From: Candidatus Zixiibacteriota bacterium
Lineage (GTDB): Bacteria > Zixibacteria > MSB-5A5 > GN15 > PGXB01
Reading direction: 5' to 3'
Assembly: GCA_016933695.1 (NCBI GenBank)
Contig: JAFGAL010000010.1
Location: forward strand, 62,001-126,000
DNA: 64,000 nt
This document shows, in pieces, positions 26,895 to 34,588 of the stretch (position 1 is the stretch's first letter; each line of letters begins with the position of its first letter). Position numbers and translations under genes: made by a program. Below the pieces are notes generated by a model. The model was given only the letters and a program-made list of their open reading frames with translations, had not been told where the DNA came from and searched no databases.

Positions 26895-27031
26895 GGTATA
26901 TGCATCTACTCTCTTGATTTGGGAGTAGCCCGGCCGCGTCCGCGGTTTGGAGTGGCTTCTGAATCAGGGGGTGAGCTTCTCTGGTGAATATTGGTCGGTT
27001 TGGGGTAAAGGTCAATATTCACCTTTTTTTT
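26895..27031 (+). ncRNA. Candidate small non-coding RNA with own promoter and terminator
   Basis: About 137 bases between a 17-spaced promoter and a strong terminator. Hairpins visible are CTACTC / GAGTAG (26906-26911 with 26923-26928), CCGC / GCGG (26934-26937 with 26942-26945) and the terminator stem GGTGAATATTG / CAATATTCACC (26983-26993 with 27013-27023) followed by eight T. The T-run is on the plus strand only, so it does not serve the convergent DUF1573 gene. It could instead be the extended 3' region of the PAS regulator mRNA. I do not recognise a known family (not tmRNA, SRP or a known riboswitch by eye; 6S RNA not excluded). Confidence 0.55.
26983..27031 (+). terminator. Rho-independent terminator of the candidate small RNA or PAS regulator gene
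   Basis: Perfect 11-bp stem GGTGAATATTG / CAATATTCACC with a 19-base loop, followed by eight T (27024-27031). Confidence 0.85.
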
Positions 27032-27048
27032 ATGGCTTAATCTGCAGA

Positions 27049-27750
27049 CTAGTAACGAACGATTTTGATCGGGACAGTCAGGCGATAAAAGACTTTATCC
27101 CCTTCATCGATAATCACCGTAAAGTTCCCGTAATGAGTTCCCTTGGGAAGGTCTTCCCGGGGGGCAATATCCAGTTCGACTGATTTACCGGCCTTGATTT
27201 CAGTCGATTCGCAGGCAATGGTAAAAATGGAGTCGCGCGAAACTTCAAGGGTAAACGGAAGGTTTTTATCCGACGAATTGCTGATGGTCACGGTTTTATG
27301 TTTGGGACTGGGCAGAAAAAACAGCGATTTCGGTTCCGCCGTATAAAAACGGTGAAAGATGCCAATATTGGCCCGGTACTCCAATTCGATAGTCGGATGG
27401 ACCGGGTCGGTCGAGGTAACCATGATGGTTTTTCTCGTCTGCCCGTAATAGTCTTTCGTGTAAAACAGCATCCGCAATTCGGTCGATTCGTTCGGCGCCA
27501 GGACGGTATCGCCGATACTGGTGATGGTGCAATCGCAATTGGGGATAATACCGGTGATAATCAGGTCGCCGGTTCCGGTGTTGGCAATGGTGTAGACGTG
27601 CACCAATCGATAATCAATCGGAACACTGCCGAAGTCATGGATTCTCTTGTCGACTGAAATAGTCCCCGATCCCTTCGAGGCGATACCGGTTGTCGTCATC
27701 GTCAGCATTACCAGTAACAGGGTAGACATCGTTTTCGGCATTTTAAGCAT
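27049..27750 (-). CDS. DUF1573 exported protein
   Basis: Protein of 233 residues with an N-terminal signal segment (TLLLVMLTMTTTGIA). The DUF1573 pattern is clear: HDFGSVPIDYRLVHVYTIANTGTGDLIITGI, then NCDCTITS with a Cys-x-Cys pair, then VLAPNESTELRMLFYTKDYYGQTRKTI. The fold is an Ig-like (ASPM/SPD-2/Hydin-type) beta sandwich, probably periplasmic or surface-attached. A second similar module follows. It begins one base after the stop of the cystathionine-synthase-like gene (TGATATG), so the two are co-transcribed. Three further paralogues lie at 46.8-49.5 kb. The function of the family is not established. Confidence 0.85.
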   Translation of the reverse strand: MLKMPKTMSTLLLVMLTMTTTGIASKGSGTISVDKRIHDFGSVPIDYRLVHVYTIANTGTGDLIITGIIPNCDCTITSIGDTVLAPNESTELRMLFYTKDYYGQTRKTIMVTSTDPVHPTIELEYRANIGIFHRFYTAEPKSLFFLPSPKHKTVTISNSSDKNLPFTLEVSRDSIFTIACESTEIKAGKSVELDIAPREDLPKGTHYGNFTVIIDEGDKVFYRLTVPIKIVRY

Positions 27751-27751
27751 A

Positions 27752-28756
27752 TCAGGTAACCTCAGCGCGTTTATATTCGGCCGCTTCCACCAAAAATCCG
27801 TTGGCGCGCATCCAGTCGTCGTTAAAGCACTTACTCAAATATTTGGTTCCGGAATCGGGGATAATCACCACCATAACGGTATTGCCGTCCAGCCGCTCGG
27901 CCACCTGCCGTGCCGCATAAACCGCTGCCCCTGACGAACCGCCTCCGAGGATTCCTTCCTCGCGGGCCAGTTTGCGGGCGGTCTGAAACGCGATCTCGTC
28001 GGAAACGGTAATTACTTCGTCCACCACGGACGGATCAAGAGCCTGCGTTTCGACATCGGAGCCGATTCCTTCGATTTTATAGGCCTGAGGGGGAACGTTT
28101 TTATGGTGTTTGATAAATTCCGAGAAAATCGAGCCGACCGGATCAACCGCGATCGCCCGGATATTCGGGTTTTTTTCTTTCAAGAAACGGGCCGCGCCGG
28201 AGAGGGTCCCGCCGGTGCCGATTCCGGCCACCAGATGGGTGATTCGGCCTTCGGTGGCATCCCAGATTTCCGGACCGGTGTGGGTATAGTGCGCCAGGAT
28301 ATTATCCTGACTATGATACTGATTCATATGGAAATAGCCGTGTTCTTTTGCCAGATTAATCGCTTTCATCACGCACCCCTCAGGGTCATCATGATCCAGA
28401 TCAGCCGGGGTGACAATAACTTCGGCGCCAAAGGCCTTAATCTGATCGACCTTTTCCTTGCTGGTCTTTTCCGGAGTGGTTAAAATCGCATTCAGGCCGA
28501 GGACAGTGGCCGCCATGGCCAGCGCCACGCCGGCATTGCCGGAAGTATTGTCAATTACAGTCCCCCCGGGCTTGATTTTCCCTTCCTTGAGGGCTTTTTT
28601 CAGGATAAAATAGGCCATACGGTCTTTTACCGAGCCGCCGGGGTTGACAAATTCGATTTTGGCAAGCAGAAGCGGCCCGCCATCCCGGCGGCCGTTGTGG
28701 ATTTTGACCAGCGGGGTATTGCCGATCAAATCAAGGATGTTGTCTCTATAGTTCAT
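27752..28756 (-). CDS. Cysteine synthase / cystathionine beta-synthase-like PLP enzyme
   Basis: PLP-dependent beta-replacement enzyme of 334 residues. The opening DLIGNTPLVKI and NPGGSVKDR are diagnostic, with the PLP lysine at about residue 44. The DNTSGNAGVALAMAA loop, GIGTGGTLSG phosphate cup and EGILGGGSSGAA are present. The C-terminal PDSGTKYLSKCFNDDWM resembles the cystathionine beta-synthase catalytic core more than CysK, but no C-terminal CBS-domain pair is attached. It may use O-acetylserine or serine with sulfide or homocysteine; sequence reading cannot decide. Strong ribosome-binding site TGAGGAGT. A DUF1573 gene follows in the same transcript. Confidence 0.88.
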   Translation of the reverse strand: MNYRDNILDLIGNTPLVKIHNGRRDGGPLLLAKIEFVNPGGSVKDRMAYFILKKALKEGKIKPGGTVIDNTSGNAGVALAMAATVLGLNAILTTPEKTSKEKVDQIKAFGAEVIVTPADLDHDDPEGCVMKAINLAKEHGYFHMNQYHSQDNILAHYTHTGPEIWDATEGRITHLVAGIGTGGTLSGAARFLKEKNPNIRAIAVDPVGSIFSEFIKHHKNVPPQAYKIEGIGSDVETQALDPSVVDEVITVSDEIAFQTARKLAREEGILGGGSSGAAVYAARQVAERLDGNTVMVVIIPDSGTKYLSKCFNDDWMRANGFLVEAAEYKRAEVT

Positions 28757-28779
28757 TATTACTCCTCAAGATTTATAAC

Positions 28780-28808
28780 ATTTTATACGATAAATGTTTC
28801 ATATGCAA
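28780..28808 (-). promoter_or_regulatory. Promoter of the cystathionine-synthase-like operon
   Basis: On the minus strand TTGCAT (28808-28803) and TAAAAT (28785-28780) are separated by 17 bases, 24 bases before the start codon. Confidence 0.55.
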
Positions 28809-28853
28809 TATAATTGTTGGCGTTCACGCACCGTTTTGGACGGTGATTTTATC

Positions 28854-28882
28854 TTGACAAATAATCGTCGGGCTTCCTTAAT
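28854..28882 (+). promoter_or_regulatory. Promoter of the SPOR lipoprotein gene
   Basis: TTGACA at 28854-28859 and CTTAAT at 28877-28882 with a 17-base spacer; the ribosome-binding site CAAGGAGG follows at about 28910. Confidence 0.6.
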
Positions 28883-28922
28883 TGCGGACAGGAATAAGGG
28901 ACGATAATATCAAGGAGGACAT

Positions 28923-29426
28923 ATGAAAAAAGTCAGTATTCCGATTCTGATGCTGTTGGCAATGGTATGCCTGATTATCGGGATGACCGGATGCAGTAAG
29001 GACTCCGATGAGGTTGCGGAGCTGGAACAGGAAGTTCTTGATCAGCAGGGAACGGATTATCTGGCCGATTCCTCCTCGGATGCGGGCGGTGAAGGTGTGG
29101 CCGTTGCCGGCGAAACCGACGAATACGCCATGACTCCCGAAGCGGCTCCCGAAGAAGACCGTCCGGCGCCGATGCCGTCGCGACCGGCCGGATCGGGATA
29201 TACCGTCCAGGTGGCGGCCGGCACCAATCCGGTATATGCCCGGGAGCAGGTCAACCTGTTTCTCGATCGGGGGTATGAAGCGTATGTCACTGAGATTCAA
29301 GTTGAGGGTGAGACATTTTATCGCATCCGGATCGGCAATTACGAGACGCTGACCGAAGCCAGGGCGATGGCGATGGAATTACATGACAAGTTTTCGGTTT
29401 CGTTCTGGATTGACCAAAATATCTGA
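28923..29426 (+). CDS. SPOR-domain lipoprotein
   Basis: Predicted lipoprotein of 167 residues. The signal peptide ([20 protein letters not shown]) ends in a lipobox MTGC with the modified cysteine at about residue 24. An acidic, low-complexity linker follows, then a C-terminal SPOR domain ([23 protein letters not shown] ... [20 protein letters not shown]). SPOR domains bind denuded peptidoglycan glycan strands at division sites, so a cell-division or envelope role is likely. Strong AAGGAGG ribosome-binding site. Its stop overlaps the yjbQ start (TGATG). Confidence 0.87.
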   Translation: MKKVSIPILMLLAMVCLIIGMTGCSKDSDEVAELEQEVLDQQGTDYLADSSSDAGGEGVAVAGETDEYAMTPEAAPEEDRPAPMPSRPAGSGYTVQVAAGTNPVYAREQVNLFLDRGYEAYVTEIQVEGETFYRIRIGNYETLTEARAMAMELHDKFSVSFWIDQNI

Positions 29427-29839
29427 TGAAAAGCCACACGGAATATCTGACCTTTACTACCAGCAAACGCCGCGAGTATCTGAATATTACCGATCAGGTC
29501 GAGGGGGCGCTTCGCAAGAGCGGTATTCGCGAAGGATTGTTGATGGTCGGTGCGATGCATATCACCGCCGGCGTATATATTAACGATGCCGAATCGGGTT
29601 TGATTGCGGATATCGACGAGTGGTTGCAGAAGCTGGCGCCCGACGGCGTGGATTACCGTCATCATCGCACCGGTGAGGACAACGGTGATGCACACTTGAA
29701 GAATCTGTTGATCGGTCATCAGGTTATCGTTCCGATCACCGACGGGCGGCTTGATTTAGGCCCCTGGCAACAGGTATATTATGCCGAATTCGACGGGCGG
29801 CGCAACAAACGGGTGATAATCAAAATTATCGGCGAATAA
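29426..29839 (+). CDS. yjbQ: YjbQ/UPF0047 family protein
   Basis: Cytoplasmic protein of 137 residues of the UPF0047 family; some members show weak thiamine-phosphate synthase activity, but the physiological role is unclear. Seen: the opening [35 protein letters not shown], the [26 protein letters not shown] core with conserved His and Glu-Asn residues that bind metal in known structures, and the final strand [17 protein letters not shown]. Full family length. The ATG overlaps the SPOR lipoprotein stop by one base, so it depends on that transcript. Confidence 0.9.
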   Translation: MKSHTEYLTFTTSKRREYLNITDQVEGALRKSGIREGLLMVGAMHITAGVYINDAESGLIADIDEWLQKLAPDGVDYRHHRTGEDNGDAHLKNLLIGHQVIVPITDGRLDLGPWQQVYYAEFDGRRNKRVIIKIIGE

Positions 29840-29841
29840 AA

Positions 29842-29870
29842 AAAGCCCGCCGTCGGCGGGCTTTCTTATT
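29842..29870. terminator. Bidirectional terminator between yjbQ and the S9 peptidase gene
   Basis: Ten-bp stem AAAGCCCGCC / GGCGGGCTTT with a three-base loop, flanked by A-runs on the left and CTTATT on the right, so it can serve both convergent transcripts. Confidence 0.88.
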
Positions 29871-29885
29871 ATCCCTGAAAAATCG

Positions 29886-31781
29886 CTATTTGTTATCCAG
29901 ATGGGTATGGAAAAACTCCATCATGGTGCGGTACACGGTCAGGTTGTTTTCCCGCTTGCCGATGCCGTGACCCTCGTCGGGAAAGATAAGTGAATCGACC
30001 ACGCCGCCAGTGATCTGAATCGCTTTAATGATCTGTCGGGCCTCATCGACCGGGACTCTCGGATCGTTTTCTCCATGAACCACCAACAGCGGCGTTTTTA
30101 TATTCGATGCCTTGTGGATGGGGGAGATCGATTCCAGGAAGGCCGAATCGGACAGCGGGCCGTATTCCGCCTCACGCAGGTACCGGCGATATTCGCTGGT
30201 GTTTTTAAGAAAGGTCACGAAATTGGCGATGCCGACTTCGTCGACCGCCGCCGCGAACAAATCGGGATACTCCGTGATACAGGCCAGCACGGCGTAGCCG
30301 CCGTAACTGCCGCCTTTGATGCCGATCATGCCTTTGCGGGTATAGTTGTTTTTAATCAGGTATTCGACGCCGGCCTTGATATCCTTGATGGAATTCAGCC
30401 GGTTCTTGTAATTGTCGAGGTTCTGATATTCAATACCGTAGCCGGATGATCCCCGGATGTTGGGAGCGAGAACACCGAAACCGTGCAGGAGCAGGTACTG
30501 GAAATTACGCTGGAAGTACGGCCGGAACTGGCTTTCAGGACCGCCGTGTATGTCCAGCACAAACGGCACCGGTTCGCCGTTGTAGTTCGGCGGGAGGTAC
30601 AGGAAAGCGGGGATTTCCAGCCCGTCGAACGATTTGAAATGTATCAGTTGCGGCTCGACGAAATTGGTGCGGTCGATGCCGGCATAATTGGCATGAGTCA
30701 GTTTGGTGAGTTCCGGTGCGTGCCAGTCCCACATCCAGATATCCGGGGCGCGGGAAGGGCTGGTGAATGACAACAGCACGCGACCGTCGTCGAGCACTTT
30801 CGCTTCCGACGTATATCCCATAAGCGGCGGTGCGGGCAGGGTCTGTCCGGTTTGCATGTCCTGCAGGTGAACCGTGGAGTACCCGTCTTTATTGATGCGC
30901 CAAATCATGTACCGGAAATTATCCGAAAAGCCGAATCCCTCAACGGTCCAGATCGATTCCGGATCGAGATATTCGAGTTTCTTGGTCTTGCTATCAAGAC
31001 GGGCACGTTTGTCGATTCCCAGTTTGTTTTTATTGCAGGTGAGATAGATGGTCTGGTTGTCCGGCATGATGGTCGGGTAGTCATAGAACACGTCGCCTTC
31101 ATGGGGGGTGAGATGTTCGTATTTACCGGATTCGAGATTAACCAGGTACAGGTCATCATCGGCATTCGAGGTCAGGTGCAGAACCAGCATGAGTGATTCA
31201 TCCGGTGACAGGCTGGCCGGATAATTGGCGCCTTCCATGTCGAAAACCTTCGTGATCGCATGATCGGACAGGTCGTGGAAGTAGACCTTGAAATCGCGCA
31301 GGTTTTCCTCGTTGGAACGGAAGAAAAACCCGCTGCCGTCTTTTTTCCAGATTATCGAGCCGAATTGCACTTCGGGCTTGTCGGTCAGTTTTTCCATGCG
31401 ACCGCTGAAGACATCCATGAGGTACATCTGGGACTGTTCCGAGCCTCCGACCGAGGCCCGAACGATGGCCTGATCTCCGGCGTAATTCAGCGATGCGCCG
31501 TCGACACCGTCGTCAAACAATGTCAACTGATACGGCCAGCCCTCTTCGGTCAGGCGGTACAGCTGTGATGCCCCGCTCATAAAACTGGAAAACAAAACGG
31601 CATCCAGACTGCGGCTGTAATCGGGAGAGCTGGCTCCGCCGATTTTCATGAAGGTGCCGATATCGGGGATGTAAGGCTCCTGTGGTTGTGATCCGGCATC
31701 ATCGGCGAAAACCGTCGCAACGCCGGCCAGCAGAACTGCGGCAATGGTGAAACACCGGAACATCGTTCGCGTGCACGTCAT
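29886..31781 (-). CDS. Exported S9-family peptidase (prolyl oligopeptidase type)
   Basis: Exported serine peptidase of 631 residues with a signal peptide (FRCFTIAAVLLAGVATVFA). Residues 40-360 form a beta-propeller with repeated strands such as LYRLTEEG, MYLMDVFSGRMEKLT and LYLVNLESGKYEHLT. The alpha/beta hydrolase follows: HGGPESQFRPYFQ oxyanion region, nucleophile Ser at about 492 in GGSYGGYA, Asp at about 573 in GENDPRVP and His at about 605 in DEGHGIG. Such enzymes cleave short oligopeptides, often after proline or with broad specificity. It is convergent with yjbQ and is probably monocistronic. Confidence 0.92.
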   Translation of the reverse strand: MTCTRTMFRCFTIAAVLLAGVATVFADDAGSQPQEPYIPDIGTFMKIGGASSPDYSRSLDAVLFSSFMSGASQLYRLTEEGWPYQLTLFDDGVDGASLNYAGDQAIVRASVGGSEQSQMYLMDVFSGRMEKLTDKPEVQFGSIIWKKDGSGFFFRSNEENLRDFKVYFHDLSDHAITKVFDMEGANYPASLSPDESLMLVLHLTSNADDDLYLVNLESGKYEHLTPHEGDVFYDYPTIMPDNQTIYLTCNKNKLGIDKRARLDSKTKKLEYLDPESIWTVEGFGFSDNFRYMIWRINKDGYSTVHLQDMQTGQTLPAPPLMGYTSEAKVLDDGRVLLSFTSPSRAPDIWMWDWHAPELTKLTHANYAGIDRTNFVEPQLIHFKSFDGLEIPAFLYLPPNYNGEPVPFVLDIHGGPESQFRPYFQRNFQYLLLHGFGVLAPNIRGSSGYGIEYQNLDNYKNRLNSIKDIKAGVEYLIKNNYTRKGMIGIKGGSYGGYAVLACITEYPDLFAAAVDEVGIANFVTFLKNTSEYRRYLREAEYGPLSDSAFLESISPIHKASNIKTPLLVVHGENDPRVPVDEARQIIKAIQITGGVVDSLIFPDEGHGIGKRENNLTVYRTMMEFFHTHLDNK

Positions 31782-31916
31782 TCTTCCTCCTCCGCGTAAA
31801 TATGACAGATAACAGTGTTGTCAACAATCATTCAATATACGAAAATACTGCCTGTCAGGCAAACCTGCAAATTTAGACGGAATGTTGGAGGAGAAGTTTG
31901 GTTTTGAGACCGAAAA

Positions 31917-32219
31917 TTACGCGAACGTAGCTGCGGTTTCGGTGACGGTGAGGTCTTCCTCGTTATGGACGCGACGGTAAAATGCGCATTCCACACAGGA
32001 TGATCTTCCGAAGCGGCACACCTGCTGTTCCAGTCCGCGGCTGTTTTCCTGTAAAAAGCGCCAGCAGACACGTCCCGCGCCCCGACCGTCATTGATGCCG
32101 TCGTATTTCATGGAGTTGGCGGCAACGGGGCAGGGACCGTAGATACGGGCAAAAATGCCGTCCGGTTCCATACCGCAATTACGGAATTCCCAGCAATTGA
32201 GTTTGTGAGTTTCCGCCAT
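31917..32219 (-). CDS. Small cysteine-rich two-CW domain protein
   Basis: Protein of 100 residues from the ATG at 32219, which lies just after the stop of the upstream gene (TGATATG), so translation is coupled. It begins NCWEFRNCGMEPDG and later has CPVAANSMKYDGIN and GRVCWRFLQE, followed by two more cysteine pairs (CRFGRSSCVECAFYRR). The two Cys-Trp elements match the two-CW family, whose members are fused to sensory domains elsewhere. Eight cysteines suggest metal or iron-sulfur binding. No secretion signal. The function is unknown, and the neighbouring large TPR protein is the only functional hint. Confidence 0.7.
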   Translation of the reverse strand: MAETHKLNCWEFRNCGMEPDGIFARIYGPCPVAANSMKYDGINDGRGAGRVCWRFLQENSRGLEQQVCRFGRSSCVECAFYRRVHNEEDLTVTETAATFA

Positions 32220-32220
32220 A

Positions 32221-34398
32221 TCAGCGATCTTCTTCCTTAATAAGCCTGATAACCGGAGCGAATCGTGAGGATGATTTGACCTCGGCCAGTTCCGCCGGCG
32301 AGGCGACGATTTTAAATTCGGCGTAGGTTTCCCGAACCTTTTTGATATTATCACGCGCCAGATAATTAAGCATCATGTACTGGTAGAGGTAGGGATCACC
32401 GGTATTGAGATCATAAGCTTTTTTAAAGTACTTCTCGGCCTTTTTATTGTTGCCGAGTTTAAATTCGCAAATTCCGGCGCCGAACAGGGCCGGATAAAAA
32501 TCTTCAGAGTATTTCAGGGCGTTTTCATAGTCCACCAGGGCCGGTCGATAATCGCCGTCATCCAGTTTGGTTCCCGCCCGCCCGGCCAGAGCATTGCTGT
32601 TTTTCGGATCATAGGTCAGAGCCGACGTGAATGAGCGCAAAGCCTGGTTTTTCATCTTTTTCATCCGGGCGATCTCACCGGCTCGAACGAAGTCCTCGAT
32701 GGCTTTGTCATTCTGATTCAATGCAATATAGGCCTCGGCCCGTTTTTCGTAGCCCTCGAGCAGGCCTGGTGACATCTCCAATGCCTTGGTGTAATCGGCG
32801 ATAGCCGCATCATAGTCGTGTTTGGAGGCGGCGTCATCACCCAGGGCAAGCAAGTCTTCGGCACCGAGAGATTTTGATGCTTTGTCCAGCGGTTTCAATG
32901 TGACTTCGAGCGTGGAAGTTTTTCCCGATTTTAACGTCATAGTGGTCTGATAGGGTTCGTATCCCGCTTTTGAGATCGTGATTTTCCGTTTGCCTGCCGG
33001 TAAACGATTGTACGTGTTATTGCCGGCCCCGATAGTCTGATTGTCGATTTCGATTTTGGCGTCGGGGACATTGGCGACCAGCTTCAGTTTGGCAAATTCG
33101 GACGAGGACGATTTATCGTCGCTCGAAGACGACACGCCTTTCTTCGCATTGGATGCAGACGATGAGGAAGAGGATTTTGCGGATGCCGCTTTTTTGTCTG
33201 CATCGGCAGACGATTTGCGATTATCGTCTGCTACCGGGCTTTTTTTTTCCGCGACGACCGGTTCGAGGTCATTGAAACTCATCAACGTGGTTTGTCCTTC
33301 GGTGACCGTGATATTGCCGGTCCCGAAATACACACCGTTGAGATCATAGACGATCTCGTAGGTTCCGGTGGGAACCTGGTCGATTCGGAAAAATCCCTGG
33401 GGATTGGTCATGACCGTCTTGTTCAGGTCCGGAAGCGTAACACGGGCGCCCTCCAGATAGGGCTGTCCGTATTCATCCAGAATCATACCGATAATGATGC
33501 CTTCACCGGAAACCGTGGGCGATATGAACTGCACCCCGATAATGGTCAGGACCACAACCAGCACCGCCGCAAAGGCGCCGATCGCGACTTTTTTGCTGAG
33601 CTTTTTGGGTCTCAGTAAATAGGGACGACCGTTGATAACGATTTCATCGCCGGAATGCAAATGCGGACTTCCGGCGACCTGGATGAAGTTATTTTTATAA
33701 TAGGCCACTCCTCGAATTCGCGGGGCCTTTTCCACCGGCGGCAGTTCCGCGGGATCCTGTATGGGAGTAATGTTATTCGGTTGTGATTTGGTTGTCTCAG
33801 CCGATTGAGGAGTCGGGGATTGCGGGATCGCGGCCGGCTTCTTATCCTGCTTGTCTTTCGGTGTGGAATAATCCTGCGATCCGTAGAGTTGTTTGCGAAT
33901 ATTCACGACTTCGTTTTGGGACAGTTTTCTGAAACCATCATCCTGTTGCTCGGATTCGTTTTCCTGCGAATGGGTCGGATCGGAAGCCGATTGGATCGAT
34001 TCCGGCGATGATTCCGACGCCAGGTGGGGCGCCGAGTCACCGATCTGAGACGCATAGTCTTCGTGATGTGAGGCCGATTGTTCCTGAAGAATATCATTGT
34101 CAAGGAGATTGGCGTTTGACGTTATCTCCAGATCGTCATCCTGATTGCGCAATTTCGATACAGTTTCAGGAGGCGTCGGCGGGTTTTCGTTTTCCGACGT
34201 CGTTTCCGACGTCGTCATTGACGGACTGTTGTCACCTGCTTCGGTGACCACAAAATCCAGTTTGTCATCCTCGGCCTGGGGCTGAGGATCGACGCTATTG
34301 GCGGTTTCCTCGACGTTTGACAGGGGCGCGCCGCAGTTGTGGCAGAATTGCGCTCCGTCAAATTCGTTTTCCGCCTTGCAATTTGGACATATTTTCAA
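32221..34398 (-). CDS. Zinc-ribbon, PEGA and TPR membrane protein
   Basis: Membrane-anchored multidomain protein of 725 residues. Zinc ribbon at residues 4-22 (CPNC ... CHNC). A long acidic and serine/proline-rich linker follows to about residue 235. A short FHA-like or regulatory patch (HSGDEIVINGRPYLLRP) precedes a single transmembrane helix (VAIGAFAAVLVVVLTIIGVQF). Outside are a carboxypeptidase-regulatory-like module (DEYGQPYLEGARVTLPDLN), a low-complexity Ser/Lys region, a PEGA module (NVPDAKIEIDNQ ... ISKAGYEPY), and about five TPR units. The architecture suggests a scaffold linking cytoplasm and envelope. It precedes the two-CW protein gene in the same operon. Confidence 0.78.
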   Translation of the reverse strand: MKICPNCKAENEFDGAQFCHNCGAPLSNVEETANSVDPQPQAEDDKLDFVVTEAGDNSPSMTTSETTSENENPPTPPETVSKLRNQDDDLEITSNANLLDNDILQEQSASHHEDYASQIGDSAPHLASESSPESIQSASDPTHSQENESEQQDDGFRKLSQNEVVNIRKQLYGSQDYSTPKDKQDKKPAAIPQSPTPQSAETTKSQPNNITPIQDPAELPPVEKAPRIRGVAYYKNNFIQVAGSPHLHSGDEIVINGRPYLLRPKKLSKKVAIGAFAAVLVVVLTIIGVQFISPTVSGEGIIIGMILDEYGQPYLEGARVTLPDLNKTVMTNPQGFFRIDQVPTGTYEIVYDLNGVYFGTGNITVTEGQTTLMSFNDLEPVVAEKKSPVADDNRKSSADADKKAASAKSSSSSSASNAKKGVSSSSDDKSSSSEFAKLKLVANVPDAKIEIDNQTIGAGNNTYNRLPAGKRKITISKAGYEPYQTTMTLKSGKTSTLEVTLKPLDKASKSLGAEDLLALGDDAASKHDYDAAIADYTKALEMSPGLLEGYEKRAEAYIALNQNDKAIEDFVRAGEIARMKKMKNQALRSFTSALTYDPKNSNALAGRAGTKLDDGDYRPALVDYENALKYSEDFYPALFGAGICEFKLGNNKKAEKYFKKAYDLNTGDPYLYQYMMLNYLARDNIKKVRETYAEFKIVASPAELAEVKSSSRFAPVIRLIKEEDR

Positions 34399-34523
34399 AC
34401 CAATGCTCCGGGCAAAAAATATAAAGAAATTTTATGATATTTATCGACCTGATCCGTCATTTCTTTAGGAGGTAAAACCTATGGCGGGATCGGCCAACCG
34501 CTTAGGAATCTCCAATTTAAGGC

Positions 34524-34552
34524 TTGACAGTAACTGGGCTATTGGGTATAAT
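34524..34552 (+). promoter_or_regulatory. Consensus sigma-70 promoter inside the 5' extension of the lipoprotein frame
   Basis: TTGACA at 34524-34529 and TATAAT at 34547-34552 with exactly 17 bases between, a perfect consensus. The expected start is near 34559. It lies inside the in-frame extension that would start at 34481, so it supports initiation at 34589. Confidence 0.75.
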
Positions 34553-34588
34553 CGTCTATTGACTAATAACATATGTATTGAGGAGGAA

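Noticed and set aside
26895-27031. Known RNA class (tmRNA, SRP RNA, c-di-GMP riboswitch)
   Set aside because: Characteristic conserved segments of these classes were not found by eye; 6S RNA could not be excluded or supported.
31849-31861. Palindrome TGCCTG-T-CAGGCA as terminator
   Set aside because: The one-base loop cannot form a hairpin and the following sequence is not a clean T-run; probably chance.
34481-34588. Start of the large lipoprotein at 34481 as the main start
   Set aside because: It would place 36 residues before the lipoprotein signal, and a perfect promoter lies inside; it is reported only as an alternative.
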